Shown: positions 27,701 through 40,200 of the stretch, in pieces
Layout of the letters: each line of letters opens with the position of its first letter
How positions within the stretch are numbered: the first letter of the stretch is position 1
Assembly: GCF_902167145.1 (NCBI RefSeq)
Contig: NW_023366835.1
Span: 1 to 64,000 of the forward strand
Origin: Zea mays
Taxonomy: Eukaryota > Streptophyta > Magnoliopsida > Poales > Poaceae
Reading direction: 5' to 3'
Length of the DNA stretch: 64,000 nt
The notes under the pieces: model-generated
The model's database searches: none
What the model was told of the DNA's origin: nothing
The model's input: only the letters and a program-made list of their open reading frames with translations
Position numbers and translations under genes: made by a program

Positions 27701-29137
27701 CTATTTTCAAGGTCGCTCATGGCTATTTTCATAAAAAATGGGGGTTGTGTGGCCATTTATCATCGACTAGAGGCTCATAAACCTCACCCCACATATGTTT
27801 CATTGCCATAGATTACATTCTTGGATTTCTGGTGGAAACCATTTCTTGGTTAAAAACTCGTACGTGTTAGCCTTCGGTATTATTGAAAATGGTCATTCAT
27901 GGCTATTTTCGGCAAAATGGGGGTTGTGTGGCCATTGATCGTCGACCAGAGGCTCATACACCTCACCCCACATATGTTTCCTTGCCATAGATCATATTCT
28001 TGGATTTCTGGTGGAGACCATTTCTTGGTCAAAAATCCGTAGGTGTTAGCCTTCGGTATTATTGTAAATGGTCATTCATGGCTATTTTCGACAAAAATGG
28101 GGGTTGTGTGGCCATTGATCATCGACCAGAGGCTCATACACCTCACTACACATATGTTTCCTTGCCATAGATCACATTCTTGGATTTATGGTGGAGACCA
28201 TTTCTTGGTCAAAAATCCGTAGGTGTTAGCCTTCAATGTCATTGAAAATGGTCGTTCATGGCTATTTTCGACAAAAATTAGGGTTGTGTGGCCATTGATC
28301 GTCGACCAGAGGCTCATACACCTCACCCCACATATGTTTCCTTGCCATAGATCACATTCTTGGATTTCTGGTGGAGACCATTTCTTGGTCAAAAATCCGT
28401 AGGTGTTAGCCTTCGGTATTATTGAAAATGGTCGTTCATGGCTATTTTCGACAAAAATGGGGGTTGTGTGGCCATTGATCATCGACCAGACGCTCATACA
28501 CCTCACCCCACATATGTTTCCTTGCCATAGATCACATTCTTGGATTTCTGGTGGAGACCATTTCTTGGTTAAAAACTCGTACGTGTTAGCCTTCGGTATT
28601 ATTGAAAATGGTCATTCATGGCTATTTTCTGCAAAATGGGGGTTGTGTGGCCATTGATCATCGACCAGAGGCTCGTACACCTCACCCCACATATGTTTCC
28701 TTGCCATAGATCACATTCTTGGATTTCTGGTGGAGACCATTTCCTGGTTAAAAATCCGTACGTGTTAGCCTTTGGTATTTTTGAAAATGGTCATTCATGG
28801 CTATTTTCGACAAAAATGGGGGTTGTGTGGCCATTGATCATCGACTAGAGGCTCATACACCTCACCCCACATATGTTTCCTTGCCATAGATCACATTCTT
28901 GGATTTCTGGTGGAGACCATTTCTTGGTAAAAAAATCCGTAGGTGTTAGCCTTCGGTATTATTGAAAATGGTCGTTCATGGCTATTTTCGACAAAAATGG
29001 GGGTTGTGTGGCCATTGATCATCGACCAGACGCTCATACACCTCACCCACATATGTTTCCTTGCCATAGATCACATTCTTGGATTTCTGGTGGAGACCAT
29101 TTCTTGGTCTAAAATCCGTAGGTGTTAGCCTCTAGTA
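24756..29137 (+). repeat. Higher-order repeat, period ~1460 bp, about three copies
   Basis: 202-bp marker monomers begin at 26217, 27678 and 29138, spacings of 1461 and 1460 bp, which fits seven 180-bp monomers plus one 202-bp monomer. Shared private variants include TTCATTGCCATAG near 26340 and 27800. A copy upstream of 26217 is recognisable from about 25080. Another diverged copy lies 4608 bp upstream of it (20657-21500). Confidence 0.85.
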
Positions 29138-32100
29138 TTATTGAAAATGGTCGCTCATGGCTATTTTCAAGGTCGCTCATGGCTATTTTCATAAAAAATG
29201 GGGGTTGTGTGGCCATTTATCATCGACTAGAGGCTCATAAACCTCACCCCACATATGTTTCATTGGCATAGATTACATTCTTGGATTTCTGGTGGAAACC
29301 ATTTCTTGGTTAAAAACTCGTACGTGTTAGCCTTCGGTATTATTGAAAATGGTCATTCATGGCTATTTTCGGCAAAATGGGGGTTGTGTGGCCATTGATC
29401 GTCGACCAGAGGCTCATACACCTCACCCCACATATGTTTCCTTGTCGTAGATCACATTCTTGGATTTCTGGTGGAGACCATTTCTTGGTCAAAAATCCGT
29501 AGGTGTTAGCCTTCGATATTATTGAAAATGGTCATTCATGGCTATTTTCGGCAAAATGGGGGTTGTGTGGCCATTGATCGTCGACCAGAGGCTCATACAC
29601 CTCACCCCACATAATGTTTCCTTGTCTTAGATCACATTCTTGGATTTCTGGTGGAGACCATTTCTTGGTCAAAAATCAGTAGGTGTTAGCCTTCGATATT
29701 ATTGAAAATGGTCGTTCATGGCTATTTTCGACAAAAATGGAGGTTGTGTGGCCATTGATCATCGACCAGAGGCTCATACACCTCACCCCACATATGTTTC
29801 CTTGCCATAGATCACATTCTTGGATTTCTGGTGGAGACCATTTCTTGGTCAAAAATCCGTAGGTGTTAGCCTTCGGTATTATTGAAAATGGTCGTTCATG
29901 GCTATTTTCGACAAAAATGGGGGTTGTGTGGCCATTGATCATCGACCAGACGCTCATACACCTCACCCCACATATGTTTCCTTGCCATAGATCACATTCT
30001 TGGATTTCTGGTGGAGACCATTTCTTGGTCTAAAATCCGTAGGTGTTAGCCTCTAGTATTATTGAAAATGGTCGCTCATGGCTATTTTCAAGGTCGCTCA
30101 TGGCTATTTTCATAAAAAATGGGGGTTGTGTGGCCATTTATCATCGACTAGAGGCTCATAAACCTCACCCCACATATGTTTCCTTGCCTTAGATTACATT
30201 CTTGGATTTCTGGTGGAAACCATTTCTTGGTTAAAAACTCGTACGTGTTAGCCTTCGGTATTATTGAAAATGGTCATTCATGGCTATTTTCGGCAAAATG
30301 GGGGTTGTGTGGCCATTGATAGTCGACCAGAGGCTCATACACCACACCCCACATATGTTTCCTTGTCGTAGATCACATTCTTGGATTTCTGGTGGAGACC
30401 ATTTCTTGGTCAAAAATTCGTAGGTGTTAGCCTTCGATATTATTGAAAATGGTCATTCATGGCTATTTTCGGCAAAATGGGGGTTGTGTGGCCATTGATC
30501 GTCGACCAGAGGCTCATACACCTCACCCCACATATGTTTCCTTGTCGTAGATCACATTCTTGGATTTCTGGTGGAGACCATTTCTTGGTCAAAAATCCGT
30601 AGGTGTTAGCCTTCGATATTATTGAAAATGGTCGTTCATGGCTATTTTCGACAAAAATGGGGGTTGTGTGGCCATTGATCATCGACCAGAGGCTCATACA
30701 CCTCACCCCACATATGTTTCCTTGCCATAGATCACATTCTTGGATTTCTGGTGGAGACCATTTCTTGGTCAAAAATCCGTAGGTGTTAGCCTTCGGTATT
30801 ATTGAAAATGGTCGTTCATGGCTATTTTCGACAAAAATGGGGGTTGTGTGGCCATTGATCATCGACCAGACGCTCATACACCTCACCCCACATATGTTTC
30901 CTTGCCATAGATCACATTCTTGGATTTCTGGTGGAGACCATTTCTTGGTCTAAAATCCGTAGGTGTTAGCCTCTAGTATTATTGAAAATGGTCGCTCATG
31001 GCTATTTTCAAGGTCGCTCATGGCTATTTTCATAAAAAATGGGCGTTGTGTGGCCATTGATCGTCGACCAGAGGCTCATACACCTCACCCCACATATGTT
31101 TCCTTGCCATAGATCACATTCTTGGATTTCTGTGGAGACCATTTCTTGGTCAAAATTCCGTAGGTGTTAGCCTTCGGTATTATTGAAAATGGTCGTTCAT
31201 GGCTATTTTCGACAAAAATGGGGGATTGTGTGGCCATTGATCATCGTACCAGACGCTCATACACCTCACCCCACATATATTTCCTTGCCATAGATCACAT
31301 TCTTGGATTTCTGGTGGAGACCATTTCTTGGTCTAAAATCCGTAGGTGTTAGCCTCTAGTATTATTGAAAATGGTCGCTCATGGCTATTTTCAAGGTCGC
31401 TCATGGCTATTTTCATAAAAAATGGGGGTTGTGTGGCCATTTATCATCGACTAGAGGCTCATAAACCTCACCCCACATATGTTTCCTTGCCATAGATTAC
31501 ATTCTTGGATTTCTGGTGGAAACCATTTCTTGGTTAAAAACTCGTACGTGTTAGCCTTCGGTATTATTGAAAATGGTCATTCATGGCTATTTTCGGCAAA
31601 ATGGGGGTTGTGTGGCCATTGATCGTCGACCAGAGGCTCATACACCTCACCCCACATATGTTTCCTTGTCGTAGATCACATTCTTGGATTTCTGGTGGAG
31701 ACCATTTCTTGGTCAAAAATCCATAGGTGTTAGCCTTCGATATTATTGAAAATGGTCGTTCATGGCTATTTTCGACAAAAATGGGGGTTGTGTGGCCATT
31801 GATTATCGACCAGAGGCTCATACACCTCACCCCACATATGTTTCCTTGCCATAGATCACATTCTTGGATTTCTGGTGGAGACCATTTCTTGGTCAAAAAT
31901 CCGTAGGTGTTAGCCTTCGGTATTATTGTAAATGGTCATTCATGTCTATTTTCGACAAAAATGGGGGTTGTGTGGCCATTGATCATCGACCAGAGGCTCA
32001 TACACCTCACCCCACATATGTTTCCTTGCCATAGATCACATTCTTGGATTTCTGGTGGAGACCATTTCTTGGTCAAAAATCCGTAGGTCTTAGCCTCTAA

Positions 32101-32595
32101 TATTATTGAAAATGGTCGCTCATGGCTATTTTCAAGGTCGCTCATGGCTATTTTCATAAAAATGGGGGTTGTGTGGCCATTTATCATCGACTAGAGGCTC
32201 ATAAACCTCACCCCACATATGTTTCCTTGCCATAGATTACATTCTTGGATTTCTGGTGGAAACCATTTCTTGGTTAAAAACTCGTACGTGTTAGCCTTCG
32301 GTATTATTGAAAATGGTCATTCATGGCTATTTTCGGCAAAATGGGGGTTGTGTGGCCATTGATCGTCGACCAGAGGCTCATACACCTCACCCCACATATG
32401 TTTCCTTGTCGTAGATCACATTCTTGGATTTCTGGTGGAGACCATTTCTTGGTCAAAAATCCGTAGGTGTTAGCCTTCGATATTATTGAAAATGGTCGCT
32501 CATGGCTATTTTCATAAAAAAATGGGGGTTGTGTGGCCATTGATCATCGACTAGAGGCTCATAAATCTCACCCCACATATGTTTCCTTGCCATAG

Positions 32596-35500
32596 ATCAC
32601 ATTCTGGGATTTTTGGTGGAGACCATTTCTTGGTCAAAAACTCGTACGTGTTAGCCTTCGGTATTATTGAAAATGGTCGTTCATGGCTATTTTCGGCAAA
32701 ATGGGGGTTCTGTGGCCATTGATCATCGACCAGAGGCTCGTACACCTCACCCCACATATGTTTCCTTGCCATAGATCACATTCTTGGATTTCTGGTGGAG
32801 ACCATTTCTTGGGCAAAAATCCGAATGTGTTAGCCTTTGGTATTTTTGAAAATGGTCATTCATGGCTATTTTCGACAAAAATGGGGGTTGTGTGGCCATT
32901 GATCTTCGACCAGAGGCTCATACACCTCACTACACATATGTTTCCTTGCCATAGATCACATTCTTTGATTTATGGTGGAGACCATTTCTTGGTCAAAAAT
33001 CCGTACGTGTTAGCCGTCAGTGTCATTGAAAATGGTCGTTCATGGCTATTTTCGACAAAAATTAGGGTTGTGTGGCCATTGATCGTCGACCAGAGGCTCA
33101 TACACCTCACCCCACATATGTTTCCTTGCCATAGATCACATTCTTGGATTTCTGGTGGAGACCATTTCTTGGTCAAAAATCCGTAGGTGTTAGCCTTAGG
33201 TATTATTGAAAATGGTCGTTCATGGCTATTTTCGACAAAAATGGGGGTTGTGTGGCCATTGATCATCGACCAGACGCTCATACACCTCACCCCACATATG
33301 TTTCCTTGCCATAGATCACATTCTTGGATTTCTGGTGGAGACCATTTCTTGGTCTAAAATCCGTAGGTGTTAGCCTCTAGTATTATTGAAAATGGTCGCT
33401 CATGGCTATTTTCAAGGTCGCTCATGGCTATTTTCATAAAAAATGGGGGTTGTGTGGCCATTTATCATCGACTAGAGGCTCATAAACCTCACCCCACATA
33501 TGTTTCATTGCCATAGATCACATTCTTGGATTTCTGGTGGAGACCATTTCTTGGTTAAAAACTCGTACGTGTTAGCCTTCGGTATTATTGAAAATGGTCG
33601 TTCATGGCTATTTTCGGCAAAATGGGGGTTGTGTGGCCATTGATCATCGACCAGAGGCTCGTACACCTCACCCCACATATGTTTCCTTGCCATAGATCAC
33701 ATTCTTGGATTTCTGGTGGAGACCATTTCTTGGTCAAAAATCCGTACGTGTTAGCCTTTGGTATTTTTGAAAATGGTCATTCATGGCTATTTTCGACAAA
33801 AATGGGGGTTGTGTGGCCATTGATCTTCGACCAGAGGCTCATACACCTCACTACACATATGTTTCCTTGCCATAGATCACATTCTTGGATTTATGGTGGA
33901 GACCATTTCTTGGTCAAAAATCCGTAGGTGTTAGCCTTCAGTGTCATTGAAAATGGTCGTTCATGGCTATTTTCGACAAAAATTAGGGTTGTGTGGCCAA
34001 TTGATCGTCGACCCGAGGCTCATACACCTCACCCCACATATGTTTCTTTGCCATAAATCACATTCTTGGATTATTGGTGGAGACCATTTCTTGGTCAAAA
34101 ATCCGTAGGTGTTAGCCTTCGGTATTATTGAAAATGGTCGTTCATGGCTATTTTCAACAAAAATGGGGGTTGTGTGTCCATTGATCATCGACCAGACGCT
34201 CATACACCTCACCCCACATATGTTTCCTTGCCATAGATCACATTCTTGGATTTCTGGTGGAGACCATTTCTTGGTCTAAAATCCGTAGGTGTTAGCCTCT
34301 AGTATTATTGAAAATGGTCCCTATGGCTATTTTCAAGGTCGCTCATGGCTATTTTCATAAAAAATGGGGGTTGTGTGGCCATTTATCATCGACTAGAGGC
34401 TCATAAACCTCACCCCACATATGTTTCCTTGCCATAGATTACATTCTTGGATTTCTGGTGGAAGCCATTTCTTGGTTAAAAACTCGTACGTGTTAGCCTT
34501 CAGTATTATTGAAAATGGTCATTCATGGCTATTTTCGGCAAAATGGGGGTTGTGTGGCCATTGATCGTCGACCAGAGGCTCATACACCTCACCCCACATA
34601 TGTTTCCTTGTCGTAGATCACATTCTTCGATTTCTGGTGGAGACCATTTCTTGGTCTAAAATCCGTAGGTGTTAGCCTCTAGTATTATTGAAAATGGTCG
34701 CTCATGGCTATTTTCAAGGTCGCTCATGGCTATTTTCATAAAAAATGGGGGTTGTGTGGCCATTTATCATCGACTAGAGGCTCATAAACCTCACCCCACA
34801 TATGTTTCCTTGCCATAGATTACATTCTTGGATTTCTGGTGGAAGCCATTTCTTGGTTAAAAACTCGTACGTGTTAGCCTTCGGTATTATTGAAAATGGC
34901 CATTCATGGCTATTTTCGGCAAAATGGGGGTTGTGTGGCCATTGATCGTCGACCAGAGGCTCATACACCTCACCCCACAAATGTTTCCTTGTCGTAGATC
35001 ACATTCTTGGATTTCTGGTGGAGACCATTTCTTGGTCAAAAATCCGTAGGTGTTAGCCTTCGATATTATTGAAAATGGTCGTTCATGGCTATTTTCGACA
35101 AAAATGGGGGTTGTGTGGCCATTGATCATCGACCAGAGGCTCATACACCTCACCCCACATATGTTTCCTTGCCATAGATCACATTCTTGGATTTCTGGTG
35201 GAGACCATTTCTTGGTCAAAAATCCGTAGGTGTTAGCCTTCGGTATTATTGTAAATGGTCATTCATGGCTATTTTCGACAAAAATGGGGGTTGTGTGGCC
35301 ATTGATCATCGACCATAGGCTCATACACCTCACCCCACATATGTTTCCTTGCCATAGATGACATTCTTGGATTTCTGGTGGAGACCATTTCTTGGTCAAA
35401 AATCCGTAGGTCTTAGCCTCTAATATTATTGAAAATGGTCGCTCATGGCTATTTTCATAAAAAAATGGGGGTTGTGTGGCCATTTATCATCGACTAGAGG

Positions 35501-36436
35501 CTCATAAATCTCACCCCACATATGTTTCCTTGCCATAGATCACATTCTTGGATTTTTGGTGGAGACCATTTCTTGGTCAAAAACTCGTACGTGTTAGCCT
35601 TCGGTATTATTGAAAATGGTCGTTCATGGCTATTTTCGGCAAAATGGGGGTTGTGTGGCCATTGATCATCGACCAGAGGCTCGTACACCTCACCCCACAT
35701 ATGTTTCCTTGCCATAGATTACATTCTAGGATTTCTAGTGGAAACCATTTCTTGGTTAAAAACTCGTACGTGTTAGCCTTCGGTATTATTGAAAATGGTC
35801 ATTCATGGCTATTTTCGGCAAAATGGGGGTTGTGTGGCCATTGATCGTCGACCAGAGGCTCATACACCTCACCCCACATATGTTTCCTTGTCGTAGATCA
35901 CATTCTTGGATTTCTGGTGGAGACCATTTCTTGGTCAAAAATCCGTAGGTGTTAGCCTTCGATATTATTGAAAATGGTCGTTCATGGCCATTTTCGACAA
36001 AAATGGGGGTTGTGTGGCCATTGATCATCGACCAGAGGCTCATACACCTCACCCCACATATGTTTCCTTGCCATAGATCACATTCTTGGATTTCTGGTGG
36101 AGACCATTTCTTGGTCAAAAATCCGTAGGTGTTAGCCTTCGGTATTATTGTAAATGGTCATTCATGGCTATTTTCGACAACAATGTGGGTTGTGTGGCTA
36201 TTCATCATCGACCAGAGGCTCATACACCTCACCCCACATATGTTTCCTTGCCATAGATCACATTCTTAGATTTCTGGTGGAGACCATTTCTTGGTCAAAA
36301 ATCCGTAGGTCTTAGCCTCTAATATTATTGAAAATGGTCGCTCATGGCTATTTTCATAAAAAATGGGGGTTGTGTGGCCATTTATCATCGACTAGAGGCT
36401 CATAAATCTCACCCCTCATATGTTTCCTTGCCATAG
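32596..36436 (+). repeat. 3841-bp higher-order repeat, copy A
   Basis: This unit of about 21 monomers recurs as copy B, split by TE2 (45772-47144 plus 54520-56987, totalling 3841 bp), and as partial copy C starting at 56988. Shared private variants include CCGAATGTGTT at 32820, 45997 and 57211; CGACCCGAGGCTC at 34009 and 54560; and CACCCCTCATATG at 36410 and 56971. Copy A is intact and contains the element-free version of the TE2 target, ATGGC at 33963-33967. Confidence 0.85.
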
Positions 36437-36441
36437 ATCAC
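36437..36441. other. TE1 target-site duplication, left copy (ATCAC)
   Basis: ATCAC directly precedes the 5' LTR and is repeated directly after the 3' LTR at 45772-45776. The uninterrupted satellite context (CATAGATCACATTC) shows the pre-insertion sequence. Confidence 0.95.
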
Positions 36442-37158
36442 TGTTCGAACCAGAATTGAGCTGCGGACGGTCCGGCCCTGAGGCCGGACGGTCCGCGGTC
36501 CGGACAGTCCGCGCCTGTGGGCCGGACGGTCCGCGCGTGCGCAGAACAGATTAGGGTTCCGAGTTTTGTGCTACTGTTGTTAGCTATATTCGCGGGATTA
36601 GCTCGGAATCAGTTGTGTAAAGGGTCCAGCCCCCCTCCTCTATAAATAGAGAGGTCTACGGCCGATTTGTAATCATCAACAATCGAATCAATACAACTTT
36701 TATTCGCATTTTATCCTAGGAGTAGTTCTAGTCTAGTTTAGGTTTAGCTTCCCAATCCCCAAATTCTCCGCCTCTCCTCGACTCTACGTCGATTGGAGGA
36801 GTCTAGGTCGGCCTGTCCGAGCCTAGACACCACCTAGGATCTCTCCTCCCCGACGGGGTCCCTCCCGGGAGCGAGATCCAGGCGCCGCCGGCGATCTTCC
36901 GCCGTCCCTGCGTACGCGCGGACCGTCCGGCCCCAGGGTGCGGACCGTCCGGCCGTCAGGCAGAGAAGCCCTAGCCGCGCACCAGGCCGCGGACCGTCCG
37001 GCCCCAGGTCGCGGACAGTCCGCCCCTGCGCAGAGAGTACACCGCGCCTCGCACCAGGCCGCGGACCGTCCGGCCCCGCGCGCGGACCGTCCGCCCCTGT
37101 GCAGAGGGCACCGCCACGGTTCTTGTTGAGTGTTTGGCGCTCCGAAAAGGCGTCAACA
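36442..37158 (+). repeat. TE1 5' LTR
   Basis: 717 bp, GC-rich compared with the AT-rich satellite. It drives transcription of TE1. A TATA box lies at 36641-36648. The leader from there to the gag ATG contains no other ATG. The LTR carries about ten copies of the palindromic motif CGGACSGTCCG or near variants, four near the start (from about 36464) and six near the end (about 36917-37092). Confidence 0.96.
36641..36648 (+). promoter_or_regulatory. TE1 5' LTR TATA box
   Basis: TATAAATA inside the 5' LTR, preceded by a C-rich stretch, at a normal distance from the R region. Transcription probably begins about 30 nt downstream. The same motif sits in the 3' LTR at 45254-45261. Confidence 0.8.
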
Positions 37159-37165
37159 TACTTTT

Positions 37166-37184
37166 TGGCGACTCCGCTGGGGAC
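37166..37184 (+). other. TE1 primer-binding site
   Basis: TGGCGACTCCGCTGGGGAC begins 7 nt after the 5' LTR. Its reverse complement ends in CCA, as expected for pairing to a tRNA 3' end that primes minus-strand DNA synthesis. I do not name the tRNA. The spacing to the LTR is slightly longer than usual. Confidence 0.8.
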
Positions 37185-37215
37185 AACATATCTAAGCTCA
37201 TCAAATCGGCCCTCA

Positions 37216-40200
37216 ATGGCCGGTTCAAGGGATAGCTCTGATATTTCTCCAAGCAACATCATAGAGCCGACTTGGGAAACCTTGCCGGCTGACGAGCAGC
37301 TCCAGTTCGAGGAGCACAAGGAGCGGATGATCCAGGAGGCGAAAGCAAAGTTCTTGGCCAACTTTAAAGTGGACAGGAACAACAAGATCGTCCGACATCG
37401 GGCGACGGATCCGGCTTCGCTCCAACCCACGCCAGATATCCCCAATGTAAGTAATACCAACGATCTGCAATCTCTTAGAAATTATGTAGAAGATCAGCGT
37501 GAACAAATGCAGAACATCATAGGGGGTATGCAGAGCGATCTTAAGAGACTAGTACGTGCATTTGATAAATCTAGTACCGCAAATTTTCCTTCGCACGAGG
37601 TTGAGTTAGGAGATAATGCGTGTAACCCATCGGCTACAGGTTGTCACGACCAGTCACAACCCCTTTATGGGATGCCGATGGACACATACCCTAAGCAACC
37701 GCAAATCGGCAGCAAACCAGCCGATCTGCACATGCCCGGACCGTCCGCACGTGAGCGCGGACCGTCCGGGCCAGCAACAGTCGGGCCTATTTTTAATGAG
37801 TTACCTAGGTATGCGCCCGAGCCACCACACACGGCGCAGAACCCAAACTACCCAGACGGACGGCCCGCATATAACCACGGACGGTCCGGGTACGTATCCG
37901 GACAGTCCGCGCATGAGTCTTTTGAGGAGGATTATTACATGAATCCTCGCCCGTCCCAGCAACACTTCCCATCACACTATGTGATGCACCAGCCCATTAA
38001 TTCAGGATCCAGAGCCCAGGAAAGCTTTCCGGCCCCACCTAGAAGGCCGGAAAGAAACGATCAAACCTATGAGCCATATAGGGCAAATGGAAATGCACCA
38101 CGTAGCTCAAACCAATGGGGGGAAAGACAACATGCTAATATCCAGCCAACCCCACCTATGTTTGACCAGAGAGCCGGTGGTCTCGCACCGGCTGCCATTG
38201 ATATAGTAAGGGAAGAAATAGCCGGGGCGTTCCGAGATAAGCTCGGAGTAAGCATGGTCCCTGGGGGGCAATCATATCGGAAACCTTATGACAGCCGATT
38301 TGATCACCACCCATACCCACAAGGAACCAGGATACCCGAATTCACAAAATTTTCGGGTGATCAAGGAAAGAACACACGTGAACACATAGGCCAATTTTTA
38401 GCACAATTAGGAGAGTTGGCCGACACAGAGGCATTTCGCGTACGTTTATTCTCATTATCTTTAACAGGAACTGCGTTTGCATGGTACGCCACTTTACCTC
38501 CTAATTCCATTTCATCATGGGGGGATTTAGAACAAAAATTTCATGATCATTTTTTCTCCGGTGACTATGAGTTGGATTTGGTAGATTTAGCGTCGTTGCG
38601 ACAGACAAAAGATGAATCGGTTAATGATTACATCCGGAGATTCCGAGATACAAGAAACCGATGCTTTCAAATTCATTTAGCAGAGAAACAGCTAGTAGGA
38701 TTAGCCTTTAATGGTCTGCGATATTATTTAAAAGAAAGATTAGAAGGCATCCAATTTTTTACACTAGCACAGTTACACCAGAGAGCTTTGGCTTGCGAAA
38801 GCCGGAGCAAAGAAACTGCTAAAACAATGCGTCACAACGTACACATAGTAGAATGCGACCAAAGTAGCTCAGATGACGAATCAGCAGAAGTGTACGCTGC
38901 TGAAATGGTTTGGCCAAAGCAGGCTAAATCTTCGGCTTGTGCTTCCTTACACCCGGTTCAAAAGAAACGGCAAGAGGAGGTAAAGTTTACATTTAATGTT
39001 GGTAAATGTGATAAAATATTTGATGAGTTACTTAAAAATGGCAATATTAAAATAAATCACACTGTTCCATCCGCCGACGAGCTAAAACGTCGTGCGTACT
39101 GCAAGTGGCATAACTCATTTTCTCATGCCACTAATGATTGTAATGTATTTCGGCGACAGATTCAATCGGCCATTAACGAAGGACGATTGAAATTTCAGGA
39201 AATGCAGGTGGATACAGAGCCCTTTCCGATGAACATGATTGACTTCGAGGGCAAGAAGGTCTTGGTTCGGCCAAATACAGCCGATAAAGGCAAAGGCAAG
39301 GAAACAATCATCGACAATGCTAAAAGGGCCGATGGAGATTGTAAAGTTGCTTGCAGGAAGGTGGTGGCCGAGAAGACTCCCGATGGAGGGGAGACCTTGA
39401 AGGTGACCATCACAGCCTCTGGCGTTGGGGGGCAAACACAGACAGGGAGACAGGCGCAAGAACCCATTCTGCGCATCGCGGACGGTCCGCCATCCAGACG
39501 CGGACGGTCCGACGCTTCTCCGGACGGTCCGGCGAACTCCAGTGGACGGTCTGGCCGTGCTCAGGACCCGCAGCAACCACGTACCTTCAAACCACGACGA
39601 CCCGAGATAGGTACGTGGAAAACAAATACATTTAAAGCAGCTGGTCGGCTGATCAAGCCTGGCCCGACTTTCGATCAATTGTTGTCTAAATACGTGAAAA
39701 AGAAGGCTGGCCCTAGTGACCGGCCACCAAAGCGACCCCGCTCACCCATTCATGAGCAACGTCAGGTCAGGCCGATTGGACCACCTCACCAATCGGAAGA
39801 AATGAAAGGTCCTATCGTACAATTGAGACCTAACATACCGACATGGACCCCTCCACCCCCTTATCCATCTATGCCATATCCATACACATTCTTACCTCCA
39901 CCATATGTCCCAAATCAGATGTGGGGCATGCCACCATATCCATTTGGGATGCCTCAGTACCCCGCCTGGGGGGCACCCCAAACATCCGTTTTTGATAGGT
40001 TGGCGCCGCCAGTGCAAGACCGATTGAGCGCTGCTGAATCTGGTCACCAGGCACAGGCCCAACAAGATTGCCGGACTACTCGACCTCCTAGGCCGACCAA
40101 TCCGGCAGGGGGGCATATGTCTGTAGCAACTCAAAGAACAACGAAAAAAGACATCATCAAAATAGGCACTGCAGATGTTGTCATACAGGGGGACAATAGA

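Larger units (their letters stand above)
18940..36441 (+). repeat. knob180 satellite array, forward block 2
   Basis: About 97 forward monomers up to the TE1 insertion. HOR structure is strong: an ~1460-bp unit at 26217-27677 and 27678-29137, with related copies near 20100-21550 and 25080-26216; a 1123-bp unit (22918-23178 recurs at 24041-24301); and a long-range copy in which about 21580-23100 recurs at about 29676-31190 (offset ~8090). The last part, 32596-36436, is one full unit of the 3841-bp HOR that continues beyond both transposons. No gene is seen. Confidence 0.95.

Noticed and set aside
1..36441. Dozens of 60-226 codon open frames on both strands of the satellite
   Set aside because: They repeat every 180 bp, occur in several frames and both orientations, lack promoters or family similarity, and break wherever a 1-bp indel occurs. 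They are artefacts of a period divisible by three.
36834..37460. Open frames in the TE1 LTRs encoding Arg/Gly/Pro-rich peptides
   Set aside because: They arise from GC-rich CGGACCGTCCG motifs, are repeated in both LTRs, and have no independent support.
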